A DNA stretch of 64,000 bases. Source: Anaerolineae bacterium. Lineage in GTDB: Bacteria; Chloroflexota; Anaerolineae; Aggregatilineales; Phototrophicaceae. The notes under the pieces were generated by a model, which saw only the letters and a program-made list of their open reading frames with translations, searched no databases and was not told the DNA's origin. Below, in pieces: positions 52,310 through 61,476 of the stretch (positions within the stretch are counted from its first letter, which is position 1; every line of letters starts with the position of its first letter). Location: assembly GCA_022841825.1 (NCBI GenBank), contig JALHQT010000006.1, positions 186,001 through 250,000 of the forward strand, written 5' to 3'. Made by a program: the position numbers and the translations under genes.

Positions 52310-54181
52310 TCAATACACCCCTGCCACGCTGACCGTCTCGATCACCTGCGCCGCAAGTTCAAACTTGCCGAATGCCGGGATAATGTAGGCACCCTGGACG
52401 AAGTCGCGCATCTCGCGCACCAGTTCCTGCGCCACGCGCACGCCGACCTGCGCCGCATCCTCCCCTGCGTCTTCGATGCGCTTCATAATGTCTGGCGGGA
52501 TGTTGATCCCTGGAATTTCGTTGTCCAGGAACTGGGCATGCCGTACGCTGTAAAGCGGCATCACACCCATCAGGATCGGCAGGAGCAGCGGCTCGCCACG
52601 CAGTTCTTCGTAGCGCTTGCGGAAGCGTTCCACCTGCTGGGGCACGAAGACCGGCTGACTGAGCGCGAAATCGGCTCCGCCTTCCATCTTCTTGACAAGC
52701 AGGTCGATTTCCTTGTCCATTTCCTGGGCACCCATGTTCAGCGCGCAGCCGACCGTATAGACCGTCGGGTTGCCGATAGTGTTGCCCGCCTGGTCGATGC
52801 CGAGATTAAGCCGCTGCTTGACGAGCCTGATCAACGCGGAAGGCGCGATGTCGAAGTTGTCCATCGCCTCCGGATAATCGCCGATCTTGGTCGGATCGCC
52901 CATGCAGATGAACAGATTGCGCTGCCCCAGCGCGTGCGCGCCGAGCAGGTCACCCTGCACGCGCAGCAGATTGCGCCCGCGCGTTGGGAAATGCAGGATC
53001 GTCTCGATCCCGAACTGCGACTGCATGACATTGCAGGCAGCCCAGGGACTCATGCGCATCCGGGCAGTTGGGCTGTCCGGCACATTGATGACATCCGCGC
53101 CCGCGTCCCGCAGCATCTCGGCGGACTGGATCATCCGTGAGAGCGAGTGACTGCGCGGGGGTGACATCTCGACACTGATGACGAACTTGCCGCGCTTCAG
53201 CTTGTCCGCCAGCTCGGAATGGGTCGCTGTGATGCCCTCATCAACTTCATCCAGATTTTCCAGAATAGCGATGTGTGGGATCGGGCGCGAGGGATCGTCC
53301 AGGGCGCTGCGCATGGCGGCGATATGTTCCGGCGTCGTGCCGCAGCAGCCGCCGATGATCGACGCGCCAATCGCCTTGAAGGTGAGCGCGTAATCGGCGA
53401 AATAGCCCGTCGTCGCGGGGTACATCATGCGCCCGCCGACTGCCTCCGGCAGCCCTGCGTTCGGCATCGCCGAGAACTTTCCCTGCGGGTTCGACTGCTC
53501 CATCGCCGTCAGAATACGCGCGATCTGCGCGGGACCGCCGCTGCAATTGACGCCGATGACATCCGCGCCCGCCTCGCTCAGTTCGCGCGCGACGCGCCCC
53601 GGCAGGTAGCCGAGCATCGTGCGGTCATCCGCGGTGAAGGTCATCTGCGTGACGACAGGCAGATCCGGCGCGGTTTCGCGCGCGGCATTCAGCGCCTCGA
53701 TCACCTCATGGACATCGGAAAACGTCTCCATGATGAGCAGATCGACTCCGCCCTCCGCCAGCGCAGCGATTTGTTCTGCGAACGCCGCGCGGGCATCCTC
53801 GCTCTTCAGCCGCCCATAGGGCGCTATGCCGATCCCCAGGGGACCGATTGACCCCGCGACGAAGACTTTGCGCGGCGCATACATGGTCGCCAGCTTCGCC
53901 AGCTTTGCGCCCTCGCGATTAATGTCCGCGACTCGGGTTTCGAGTCCGTGTTCCGCCAGCTTGTAACGATTGGCGCCAAAGGTGTTGGTCTCGATCAGCT
54001 CCGCGCCCGCAGCCACATATGCGCGATGCACATCCAGGATAAGGTCGGGGCGTTTGAGGTTGAGTTCGTCAAAGGCAGCGTCAATCGCGACGCCCCGTTC
54101 GTGCAGCAGAGTCCCCATCGCGCCATCGGCGAGCAGTGGCGCATCCTGGGCGAGGCGGTCGAGAAAAGCTTGTCTGAGCAT
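52310..54181 (-). CDS. Homocysteine S-methyltransferase / methylenetetrahydrofolate reductase fusion
   Basis: A 623-residue bifunctional enzyme of methionine and one-carbon metabolism. The N-terminal half is a zinc-dependent homocysteine methyltransferase barrel (LADGAMGTLLHERG; zinc Cys in GVNCSGGP and GGCCGTTPEHI). The C-terminal half is a MetF-type barrel (KFVISVEMSPPRS, FICMGDPTKIGDYP). The same fusion is known from Firmicutes (YitJ) and Chloroflexota. The reductase presumably makes methyl-THF for the methyltransferase. The start at 54181 is chosen for homology; the ORF extends upstream without protein-like sequence. No SAM riboswitch was found before it. Confidence 0.9.
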   Translation of the reverse strand: MLRQAFLDRLAQDAPLLADGAMGTLLHERGVAIDAAFDELNLKRPDLILDVHRAYVAAGAELIETNTFGANRYKLAEHGLETRVADINREGAKLAKLATMYAPRKVFVAGSIGPLGIGIAPYGRLKSEDARAAFAEQIAALAEGGVDLLIMETFSDVHEVIEALNAARETAPDLPVVTQMTFTADDRTMLGYLPGRVARELSEAGADVIGVNCSGGPAQIARILTAMEQSNPQGKFSAMPNAGLPEAVGGRMMYPATTGYFADYALTFKAIGASIIGGCCGTTPEHIAAMRSALDDPSRPIPHIAILENLDEVDEGITATHSELADKLKRGKFVISVEMSPPRSHSLSRMIQSAEMLRDAGADVINVPDSPTARMRMSPWAACNVMQSQFGIETILHFPTRGRNLLRVQGDLLGAHALGQRNLFICMGDPTKIGDYPEAMDNFDIAPSALIRLVKQRLNLGIDQAGNTIGNPTVYTVGCALNMGAQEMDKEIDLLVKKMEGGADFALSQPVFVPQQVERFRKRYEELRGEPLLLPILMGVMPLYSVRHAQFLDNEIPGINIPPDIMKRIEDAGEDAAQVGVRVAQELVREMRDFVQGAYIIPAFGKFELAAQVIETVSVAGVY

Positions 54182-54298
54182 AGAGTTACGTCCAACCGTT
54201 GAAATGCATCCGTAGCATACCGAGTCGCTGCGGAAATCTAAAGATGTGATTCTCGAAATCCATCGGAGAGTGAACCGCCCTTTCCCTTCTTGTAGTTG

Positions 54299-54329
54299 TT
54301 GATCCAATTTGGCGCAAACTCGTTATAAT
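54299..54329 (+). promoter_or_regulatory. Promoter of the second acyl-CoA dehydrogenase
   Basis: A perfect TATAAT lies at 54324-54329. TTGATC (54299-54304) is 19 bases upstream as a weak -35 candidate. The transcript would start about 35 bases before the ATG at 54369. Confidence 0.5.
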
Positions 54330-54368
54330 CGAATCACGGTTTGATTATGCGATTAGGGAGTTTTTGTC

Positions 54369-55535
54369 ATGATGGAAAAAGTTGCCAGTGCCGGACTGGC
54401 GTTTGAACTGACCGAAGACCAGTTGATGCTCCAGAAGATGGCGCGCGATTTCGCCAGCAAGGAGATCATTCCCAAAGCCGAGCACTACGACCGCACTGCC
54501 GAATTCCCACTCGACATCATCGACAAGGGGCGCAAGGCGGGGCTGGTCAACCTCAACATTCCGCTCGATTTCGGCGGCGGCGGTGCATCGATCCTCGAAG
54601 AATGCATCGTCGGCGAAGAGCTGGCGTATGGCTGTTCGGGCATCAGCACCGCCATGAGCGTGAACAACCTGTCGTCGCTGCCGATCACGCTGGGCGGCTC
54701 GCAGGAGCAGAAGGAACACTGGCTGGGCGAGCGCATGGTCGATAAGGGGCAGATGGCGGCATACTGCGTGACGGAACCCGCCGCTGGCTCCGACGTAGCA
54801 GGTATGCAGACCCGCGCCGAACGTGTGAACGGGCATTACGTCGTCAACGGCTCGAAGATGTTCATCAGCAACGTCAACTATGCCAGCTTCTACACAGTCT
54901 TCGCCGTCACCGATCCGGGTAAGCGCCACAAAGGTATTTCGTGCTTTGTGATCGACCGCGACACGCCCGGCATCAAGATCAGCAAGCACTTTGATAAGCT
55001 CGGTCAGCGTGCCGCCGACACCGCAGAGATCGTCTTCGAGAATGTCGAAGTGCCCGTCGAAAACCGCATCGGCGAAGAAGGCATGGGCTTCATGCTGGCG
55101 ATGCAGGTCTTCGACCACAGCCGCCCCGGCGTCGCGATTGGCGCGGTCGGCGTGGCACGGCGCGCGCTGGAAGAATGCGTCAAGTATGCCAAAGAACGCC
55201 ACACCTTCAGCGTGCCGATCTGGCAGCATCAGGCGGTGGGGCACAAGATCGCGGACATGATGATCAATGTCGAAGCAGGGCGACTGTTGGCATATCAGGC
55301 GGCATGGATGGTCGATCAGGGCGTCCACAATCCGAAAGCGGTCGCAGCGGCGAAGGCGTTCTGCGCCGATATGGCGATGAAGATCACCGTCGATGCGGTG
55401 CAGGTCTTCGGCGGCTACGGGTATATGAAGGAATATCCGGTCGAGAAGCTGATGCGTGATGTGAAGGTGTTCCAGATTTACGAGGGCACGAGCGAGATTC
55501 AGCGCAACGTCATCGTGCGCGAGTTGTTCCGGTAA
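54369..55535 (+). CDS. Acyl-CoA dehydrogenase (short/branched-chain type)
   Basis: A 388-residue FAD enzyme, shorter in its N-terminal helix than the enzyme at 15784 but the same fold. CVTEPAAGSDVAGMQTRA, the hinge GSKMFISNVNY and IYEGTSEIQRNVIVREL with the catalytic Glu of YEGTSEIQ are present. The C-terminal GGYGYMKEYPVEKLMRDVK is typical of butyryl- and isovaleryl-CoA dehydrogenases. No ETF or thiolase gene is near. AGGGAG lies upstream of its ATG, and the promoter has a perfect TATAAT. Confidence 0.92.
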   Translation: MMEKVASAGLAFELTEDQLMLQKMARDFASKEIIPKAEHYDRTAEFPLDIIDKGRKAGLVNLNIPLDFGGGGASILEECIVGEELAYGCSGISTAMSVNNLSSLPITLGGSQEQKEHWLGERMVDKGQMAAYCVTEPAAGSDVAGMQTRAERVNGHYVVNGSKMFISNVNYASFYTVFAVTDPGKRHKGISCFVIDRDTPGIKISKHFDKLGQRAADTAEIVFENVEVPVENRIGEEGMGFMLAMQVFDHSRPGVAIGAVGVARRALEECVKYAKERHTFSVPIWQHQAVGHKIADMMINVEAGRLLAYQAAWMVDQGVHNPKAVAAAKAFCADMAMKITVDAVQVFGGYGYMKEYPVEKLMRDVKVFQIYEGTSEIQRNVIVRELFR

Positions 55536-55585
55536 CGCCGTACGGGTGGACCCATATGCCCGCCCTCACATGACCCCAAACGCGA

Positions 55586-55609
55586 AGGGGCGCAACATGT
55601 TGCGCCCCT
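55586..55609. repeat. Perfect 24-base palindrome between convergent genes
   Basis: AGGGGCGCAACA is followed directly by its reverse complement TGTTGCGCCCCT. It lies between the acyl-CoA dehydrogenase and rpmB stops and shares the GGGGCG core with the palindromes at 30819 and 45197. Confidence 0.75.
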
Positions 55610-55629
55610 ACCGTGATTGCATTTTGCGA

Positions 55630-55875
55630 TTATTCGCCAATCAAACGGTGGACGCTGACGCCGCGCCGCTTGAGGAACTCCAGCAACCCAATCTTGTCGA
55701 TGGTGCGGATTTCGCCCGCCGTCACGCGGACTTCGACCTGACGGTCGAGTTCCGGGACGAAGAAGTGTTTGGTCTGGATATTGGGATGGTACTTACGACG
55801 GGTCGCGCGCATCGAAAAGCTGCGCTGATTGCCGAACATCGGCTTGACGCCCGTCACTTTCTTCCGCCCTGCCAT
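55630..55875 (-). CDS. rpmB: 50S ribosomal protein L28
   Basis: An 81-residue ribosomal protein. KKVTGVKPMFGNQRSFSMRA and RRKYHPNIQTKHFF match the L28 family. The usual zinc Cys residues are absent (the first position reads KKVTG rather than C-x-x-C), so this is the zinc-free form. The start at 55875 has AGGAG seven bases upstream; the longer frame upstream is not protein-like. It is a single gene, as usual. Confidence 0.93.
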   Translation of the reverse strand: MAGRKKVTGVKPMFGNQRSFSMRATRRKYHPNIQTKHFFVPELDRQVEVRVTAGEIRTIDKIGLLEFLKRRGVSVHRLIGE

Positions 55876-55964
55876 GTTTTGCTCCTGCTTGTACAAAGTG
55901 TGCCCATGATCGGGTTTTGAGGCGCAGATGTCAAGTGCCAGCCCAAAACCTCGCCCCGACACCG

Positions 55965-57242
55965 CTAATCTATGCGATCCGATAGTGCCAGCTTCAGCAC
56001 CGTCTGAAGCAGCACGTTCGCGCCGTTGACGACATCGCTCCAATGCGTGTATTCCTCCGGGCGATGGCTGATACCGCGCACGGAAGGGATGAAGATCATC
56101 GCACTGGGCGCAATCCGGCTGATGATCTGCGCATCATGCCCGGAATAGCTGATCAGCGGCATCGTGCTTAAGCCCAGCAGACTGCATGCCTGCTCAACCG
56201 CGCGGATGACCTGACTGCTCATCGGCGCGACAGGCATGTGAGCGACGGGTTTGCTCTCGACAGTCAAGCCGTTACTGGCTGCCGATTCACGCGCGATCTG
56301 AACGATCAGCATCTCCATTTCAGCCATCAGCTTCTCTCTGGCGTGGCGGCATTCCACGATCAGGCGCGCCTCGCTGGGGATGACGTTGAATTTGCCAGGT
56401 TTGACCTCAATATCGCCGCAGTTGAAAACACCATCCCCGTAACGCGCGCGCACCTGCTCATGTGCCCGCACGATGAACTGCGCCGCTCCGCGGAGGGCAT
56501 CACGACGGTGATACATATCGGTCGTGCCGGAGTGCCCCGCCTGCCCGAAAAAGACAATCTCGTAGGTCGTGCGCCCGACGATGTCGGTGACGACGCCGAT
56601 GTTGACGCCCGTACGTTCGAGCCGTTCCCCCTGCTCGATATGCAGTTCGACATACCCCGCCAGGCGGTTGTGGGCACGTTCTGCGCGATAAACAGCGCGC
56701 GGGTCAATGCCCGCGCGCGAAAGTGCTGCTCTGAAAGGGGCATTGTCGCCCTGAAGATCGAAGATGTCATCTTCGGAAAGCATGCCCGCCAGCGCGCGGC
56801 TGCCAAACAACGAACGCCAACAGCCTTCGTCGTCCGTAAAGCTGATCGCTTCGAGCGTGACGGGAAGTCTTACATCGCGTTCGCGCAGGAGTCGCAGGCA
56901 CTCCAACGCAGACAGCACGCCGACTGAGCCATCAAAACGCCCGCCATTCGGCACGCTGTCGAGATGGGAACCGATCAGAAGCGTCTGTGCGTTCAAATCG
57001 GCTGAGGGAAGCACAGCGCTCAGGTTGCCCGCGTCGTCGTCTTTGACGAGCAGTCCTGCCGCTTCGATACGCTCGGCATACCAGGCACGCGCGCGCAGGT
57101 CTTCCGGCGAAAGCGCAAGCCGGGTGACCCCGCCTTCAGGCGTCGCGCCAATCTGCGCCAATTCGTCAAAGTCGGATTTCAGACGGTCAGCATCAACACG
57201 CAGATGCGAAAACGCCTCGGCGGTGAGGGTAGGCAAAATCAT
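55965..57242 (-). CDS. M20-family amidohydrolase (N-carbamoyl-L-amino-acid hydrolase/allantoate type)
   Basis: A 425-residue zinc enzyme. Metal ligands are visible in GSHLDSVPNGGRFDGSVGV, the catalytic-acid motif is DDEGCWRSLFGSRALAG, and GHSGTTDMYHRRDAL plus SYSGHDAQIISRIAP and GISHRPEEYTHWSDV close the active site, as in AllC/HyuC enzymes of purine and hydantoin degradation. The start is set at 57242: an upstream in-frame ATG (57296) lies inside the TATAAT promoter box and cannot be used. The natural substrate (allantoate, N-carbamoyl or ureido acid) is not decided. Confidence 0.88.
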   Translation of the reverse strand: MILPTLTAEAFSHLRVDADRLKSDFDELAQIGATPEGGVTRLALSPEDLRARAWYAERIEAAGLLVKDDDAGNLSAVLPSADLNAQTLLIGSHLDSVPNGGRFDGSVGVLSALECLRLLRERDVRLPVTLEAISFTDDEGCWRSLFGSRALAGMLSEDDIFDLQGDNAPFRAALSRAGIDPRAVYRAERAHNRLAGYVELHIEQGERLERTGVNIGVVTDIVGRTTYEIVFFGQAGHSGTTDMYHRRDALRGAAQFIVRAHEQVRARYGDGVFNCGDIEVKPGKFNVIPSEARLIVECRHAREKLMAEMEMLIVQIARESAASNGLTVESKPVAHMPVAPMSSQVIRAVEQACSLLGLSTMPLISYSGHDAQIISRIAPSAMIFIPSVRGISHRPEEYTHWSDVVNGANVLLQTVLKLALSDRID

Positions 57243-57294
57243 GAACCCCAATGGAGTAAGTCCCAATATGGTCTTCCACAAGTATAAACGTTCC

Positions 57295-57322
57295 ATTATA
57301 GCGCTTCGTTGCAGCCTGCCAA
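57295..57322 (-). promoter_or_regulatory. Promoter of the M20 amidohydrolase gene
   Basis: TTGGCA (57322-57317) and TATAAT (57300-57295) on the minus strand, with a 16-base spacer. The transcript would begin near 57288, giving a 45-base leader to the ATG at 57242. Confidence 0.7.
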
Positions 57323-57402
57323 CCGCAATCCGGCGATCCTGATCCGCTCCCCCAAAGATTTGGACACTTCGCGCGTGCAACCATCGCCTATAATGGAGAT
57401 TG

Positions 57403-58041
57403 ATGTTGAGAGATCAGAAACGCGAACCCATTATGTTAGCGGACCCCAATATCCTCTATCTCATCCTGTTGGTCGGCTTATGGACGGGCGTCACCGCAAC
57501 CTATGTCCCAGGCACAGGCGTGATTGAAGTGGTCAGCATCGGTCTGACGCTCTTCGCAGCCTGGATGCTGGCTGTGCTCGGCGTCAACTGGTGGGCGCTG
57601 GCGCTGCTGATCCTGGGAACGGTCGGCTTCCTCGTCATGCCGTTTGTCCACAGGCGCTACCTGCTGCTGGCGGGAGTGGGTTTGTTTCTACAGGTGATCG
57701 GCAGTCTCTTTTTGCTGCCGGCGACCCCCGTCTCCCCCATCGTCATCGCCGCGACGACCGTGCTTGCACTCGTGTTTCACCAGTTCGCGCTGCGCCCTGC
57801 GTTGGAGCGCACCCGCGCCCTGCCGCTCAATGACGAGGACAGCGCAGTCGTCGGCGCACGCGGGCGGGTGATCGCGCCGCTGACGCCCATCGGTTCGGTG
57901 CAGCTTCGCGGTGAAACATGGACCGCCCGCAGTGACCGCCCGGTCGAAAAGGACGAAGAGATCGTCGTCATCGAACGCGATGGTCTGATGCTTCATGTTG
58001 AGTCGGTTAAGCGCAAAAACGAATCGTCACCCTTACCCTGA
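57403..58041 (+). CDS. NfeD-like membrane protein
   Basis: A 212-residue protein with about four helices (residues 15-120) followed by a small OB-fold domain (VVGARGRVIAPLTPIGSVQL and VEKDEEIVVIERDGLML) typical of NfeD. NfeD proteins partner with slipins in membrane stress and quality control. Here a slipin gene follows after 14 bases. The ATG at 57403 has GGAG four bases upstream and a TATAAT box at 57389-57394; the ATG at 57433 is an alternative. Confidence 0.85.
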   Translation: MLRDQKREPIMLADPNILYLILLVGLWTGVTATYVPGTGVIEVVSIGLTLFAAWMLAVLGVNWWALALLILGTVGFLVMPFVHRRYLLLAGVGLFLQVIGSLFLLPATPVSPIVIAATTVLALVFHQFALRPALERTRALPLNDEDSAVVGARGRVIAPLTPIGSVQLRGETWTARSDRPVEKDEEIVVIERDGLMLHVESVKRKNESSPLP

Positions 58042-58055
58042 AGGAGCTTTAGCAC

Positions 58056-58955
58056 ATGGAATTTGGTCTTCCTATTCTTCTGATCATTCTGGCGGTTTAT
58101 TTTCTTCTGACCGCCATCCGCATCGTCCCCGAATATGAGCGTCTGGTCGTCCTGGCGCTGGGTCGCTACGCGGGGACACGCGGACCTGGCATCACCTTTA
58201 TCATTCCGCTGGTCGAAATCGCCAAAAAGGTCGATCTGCGCGAGCGCTTCCTCGAAATCCCCAGCCAGTCGGCGATCTCGCGCGATAATGTGCCGATCAA
58301 CATTGACTTCCTCGTCTACTATCGCGTGGTCGATCCCAAGCTGTCGATCCTGACGATTGACGATGTGGTACGCGCGTCGCTCAACATCGCGGCGACCACG
58401 CTGCGCGCCGTCATCGGCGACATCGACCTCGACGACGTGCTGGCGAAGCGCGAGACGATCAACGACACCCTGCGCATCAAGCTGGATGAGGTGACGGAAC
58501 GCTGGGGGCTGAAGGTGACGCGCGTCGAAATCCGCGAAGTCGATCCGCCCGCCGAAGTGCAGGAAGCGATGAACCGCCAGATGAGCGCCGAACGCGCCCG
58601 CCGCGCCACCGTCACCGAAGCCGAAGGCACCCGCCAGGCGGCGATCATGGTTGCCGAGGGCGAGAAGCAGGCGGCAATCTTGCGCGCCGAAGGGCAGAAG
58701 CAGTCGTCCATCCTTCAGGCGGAAGGTGAACGCTTATCGCAGGAGCTGCGTGCCCAGGGCTATTCGGCAGGGCTGAAAGCGTTGGAAGAGCAGGCGCGTA
58801 CGCTGGACGAAAAGACGATGATGCTGCAATATCTGGAGACTCTGCGCGCGATGGGCAGCAGCGCATCGACCAAGTTCATCGTCCCGATGGAAGTGACCGG
58901 ATTGATGCAGCGCCTTGGCAACGTCATCGACGGCAAAAACGGAAATTCGCAATGA
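58056..58955 (+). CDS. Slipin/SPFH-domain protein (stomatin-like)
   Basis: A 299-residue membrane scaffold protein. An N-terminal helix (PILLIILAVYFLLTAI) precedes the SPFH/Band 7 domain (VPEYERLVVLALGRYAG, DLRERFLEIPSQSAIS, VTRVEIREVDPP) and a long alanine- and glutamate-rich coiled coil that mediates oligomers (AEGTRQAAIMVAEGEKQAAI). This matches stomatin/slipin 2. It forms an operon with the NfeD gene upstream, the usual pair. Followed by the repeat at 58965-59003. Confidence 0.92.
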   Translation: MEFGLPILLIILAVYFLLTAIRIVPEYERLVVLALGRYAGTRGPGITFIIPLVEIAKKVDLRERFLEIPSQSAISRDNVPINIDFLVYYRVVDPKLSILTIDDVVRASLNIAATTLRAVIGDIDLDDVLAKRETINDTLRIKLDEVTERWGLKVTRVEIREVDPPAEVQEAMNRQMSAERARRATVTEAEGTRQAAIMVAEGEKQAAILRAEGQKQSSILQAEGERLSQELRAQGYSAGLKALEEQARTLDEKTMMLQYLETLRAMGSSASTKFIVPMEVTGLMQRLGNVIDGKNGNSQ

Positions 58956-58964
58956 AGGTGATGA

Positions 58965-59003
58965 GGTGATGAGGATGAAATATTCACCTTATGCCTCATC
59001 ACC
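58965..59003. repeat. GGTGATGAGG inverted repeat
   Basis: GGTGATGAGG (58965-58974) and CCTCATCACC (58994-59003) form a ten-pair stem with a 19-base loop after the slipin stop. A direct copy of GGTGATGAG precedes it (58957-58965). No T-run follows; it may still serve as a 3' end structure. Confidence 0.6.
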
Positions 59004-59026
59004 TGCTTGTTAGGATCAGCGCGCAG

Positions 59027-60028
59027 ATGTCACAAGCTGTACTTCAAAGCATCGTCCCCGCCTTCGCCGCCCGCCGCATTGTCGTGGCGGGCGACGTGAT
59101 CCTGGACGAGTACCTGATCGGCAACGCCATGCGCATGAGCCGCGAGGCACCTGTCCCGGTGCTGGAGTTCGAGCAGCAGCGGCTGATCCCCGGCGGCGCG
59201 GCAAACCCGGCTGCCAATATTGTCGCCCTGGGTGCTCAGGCACGCCTGATCGGGGTGGTAGGCGCGGACAGTGAAGCGACGGCGCTGCGCCAGGTCTTAC
59301 AGGGGCGCGGCATTGCCACCGACGACCTGGTGGTCGATAGTCTGCGCCCCACCACCGTCAAAACACGCATCCTCGCCCAGATGGGACTGCGCTTTCCGCA
59401 GCAGGTCGCCCGGCTGGACAAGCTCTCGCGCGAACCCATCAGCGCCGCCATCGAAGGGCGCGCAATCGACGTGCTGGACAAAGCCTGTGTAGGCGCGGAC
59501 GCCCTGCTGCTCTCGGATTATCAGGGGGGCTTGTTGACCCCACATCTGGTCGAAAAAGCGCGCACGCTGGGCACACGTCTGCTGCTGGCGGCGGACGCCC
59601 AGGGACAGTTCGAGAAATACGCGGGATTCGGCGTGGTCAAATGTAATGCCGACGAAGCCAGAACGTTCCTCCGCCGACCGCTGCACGACGATGATGATTA
59701 CGCCAGCGCTGCACGGGAACTGTGTGAACGCCTGCGCCTGACGGTCGGCATGGTCATCACGCGCGGCGCAGAAGGTGCCACCGTCGCCACGCCAGATGGG
59801 CGTGCCGAACGCTGCCCTGCCCCCGCTGTCAGCGATGTCTATGACACGGTCGGCGCGGGCGATACCGCCATCGCAGTCCTCACGCTGGCAATCGCGGCGG
59901 GTGCTCCGCTGCACGATGCCGCGACCCTGGCGAACACCGCCAGCGGGCTGGTGGTGCGCCGTGTCGGCAACTACGCGCCATCCGCCGACGAGCTGCTCCT
60001 GGCGCTCGAAAACTGGCATCCGCATTAA
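59027..60028 (+). CDS. PfkB/RfaE1-like sugar kinase
   Basis: A 333-residue ribokinase-fold kinase. IVVAGDVILDEYLIGNAMRMS and PGGAANPAANIVALGAQARL are the N-terminal motif of RfaE1 (heptose 7-phosphate kinase); the catalytic base and anion hole are in DTVGAGDTAIAVL. The nucleotidyltransferase half of fused HldE is absent. Whether it acts on heptose phosphate or another sugar is not known. The ATG at 59027 has AGGA ten bases upstream; a longer frame from 58991 is possible. Confidence 0.85.
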   Translation: MSQAVLQSIVPAFAARRIVVAGDVILDEYLIGNAMRMSREAPVPVLEFEQQRLIPGGAANPAANIVALGAQARLIGVVGADSEATALRQVLQGRGIATDDLVVDSLRPTTVKTRILAQMGLRFPQQVARLDKLSREPISAAIEGRAIDVLDKACVGADALLLSDYQGGLLTPHLVEKARTLGTRLLLAADAQGQFEKYAGFGVVKCNADEARTFLRRPLHDDDDYASAARELCERLRLTVGMVITRGAEGATVATPDGRAERCPAPAVSDVYDTVGAGDTAIAVLTLAIAAGAPLHDAATLANTASGLVVRRVGNYAPSADELLLALENWHPH

Positions 60029-60224
60029 GATTTCCCCGCCTCAAAATCGATCTGTAAAACGTTCCACAAAAGACTCGACACTCGGACAATTTGGAGTTAG
60101 TGTCTATGGCGTCCGCTGGCGTATGGAGGAACCGCTATCGCAAGGATACGCTGCCGTCTGAAGTTGTACGTCTGTCCTGTTTGATATGAATAGTGAACAA
60201 CCTGGATATAAGGAGCTTGTTACC

Positions 60225-61322
60225 ATGAATCTGCTGCGTCACAAAGGCGAAGGAATGAATCGCCGCGAGTTCATCATGAGTTCGTTCCTGATGGGCGCGG
60301 GCTTCTCCGCACCCGCAGTTCTGTCGCTCATGCAGCATCGTCGTGCCTCTGCCCAGGATATGCCGATGCGCGCCGCCATGTCCAATGCGGGTCTCGCCGT
60401 GACCTGGTGCGCACAGGGCAAGGACACCGCCGAGATGTGGGGACGCTTCCTCGGTGTCGAAATCAACTGGTTTGATGGACAGCTCGACAACGCCATTCAG
60501 CGCGGTGCCGTCGATCAGATTGCGACCGAACAGTGGGACTTCGTCGCCATTCAACCCTTCAGCATCGGCTCGCTGGTCGAACCGATCCAGGCGATGACCG
60601 GCGCGGGCATCCCCTTCATCGATATGGACACGCTGGCTGCCCCCCTCGATCAGCTCCCCGACCTGGGCGTGCTGACCTTCATCGCACCGGACAATGTGTT
60701 CATGTCCGAATCAGTCGTGACCGAACTCGTCCGCCAGATGGGCGGCAGCGGTAAGATCGCCCATACCTGGGGCGCGCAGGGACACACCGGTGCCCAGGGG
60801 CGCGCGCAGGGCTTCTATAACATGATGGCGCAGTACCCGGACATCGAAGTCGTTGACGATCAGCCCGCAGACTGGGACGTGACGCGCGTCGCCGAAATCT
60901 GGGAAAGCCTCCTCAACCGTCACCCCGACCTGAAGGCGGGCTTCCTCCACAACGACGATATGGCGCTCGCCGCCCGCGCGGTGGTCGAAAACGCAGGCTT
61001 GGGCGACCAGGTCAAGATTGGCGGCGTCGATGCGATGTCCCCCGCCATCCAGGCGGTCGTCGAAGGACGTCTGGTCGCCACTGCCCGCAACAGCGCAGTC
61101 CGCATTCATGGCGGCGCGGTGCTGATCGGTTGGGCTGCGGCGACGCTGGGCTTGGACGCCATCCGCGCCGAAATCCCCAGCTTCATCCTCGCCGATGGTC
61201 CGGCTGTCACCTCCGCCATCGACAGCAATCCTGAGCTGGCAGCCGAACCCTGGAAGCTGCGCGGCTACGGACGCAGCACCGCCGAAGGCTTGAAGTGGAT
61301 GCAGGATCAACTGGTCTTCTAG
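60225..61322 (+). CDS. Sugar ABC transporter substrate-binding protein (ribose type)
   Basis: A 365-residue periplasmic-binding-like protein of the RbsB/pentose class. The N-terminus MNRREFIMSSFLMGAGF looks like a twin-arginine signal, with cleavage after ASAQ. The fold has typical FIDMDTLAAP and FLHNDDMALAARAVVENAG (the second domain start). ATG at 60225 with AAGGAG nine bases upstream. The two following genes supply the ATPase and permease; the specific sugar is unknown. The 196 bases before it hold only weak promoter-like sequence. Confidence 0.88.
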   Translation: MNLLRHKGEGMNRREFIMSSFLMGAGFSAPAVLSLMQHRRASAQDMPMRAAMSNAGLAVTWCAQGKDTAEMWGRFLGVEINWFDGQLDNAIQRGAVDQIATEQWDFVAIQPFSIGSLVEPIQAMTGAGIPFIDMDTLAAPLDQLPDLGVLTFIAPDNVFMSESVVTELVRQMGGSGKIAHTWGAQGHTGAQGRAQGFYNMMAQYPDIEVVDDQPADWDVTRVAEIWESLLNRHPDLKAGFLHNDDMALAARAVVENAGLGDQVKIGGVDAMSPAIQAVVEGRLVATARNSAVRIHGGAVLIGWAAATLGLDAIRAEIPSFILADGPAVTSAIDSNPELAAEPWKLRGYGRSTAEGLKWMQDQLVF

Positions 61323-61351
61323 AGACCATGCAATGAACGCGCACTCGCAGA

Positions 61352-61421
61352 GGGTGCGCAGTGCGTCGTGCGTGGTGCGAACGAGCTGGAATGCTTTTCG
61401 CACCGCGCACTACGCACCGTT
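61352..61421. repeat. GTGCG-rich inverted repeat, copy 2
   Basis: GTGCG units (GGTGCGCAGTGCGTCGTGCG then TGGTGCGAAC) face the complementary CGCACCGCGCACTACGCACC across a short spacer, between the binding-protein stop and the ATPase start. Same family as 46877-46966. Being inside an operon, it may lower read-through or stabilise the binding-protein mRNA. Confidence 0.6.
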
Positions 61422-61476
61422 CCCTGAGATGTGCGAACTATAAAGAAAAGGCATTCTTTGAGAGGCATTTTCGCGG

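Noticed and set aside
57243-57380. In-frame N-terminal extension of the M20 amidohydrolase
   Set aside because: It runs through the TTGGCA/TATAAT promoter, so it cannot be translated from that promoter.
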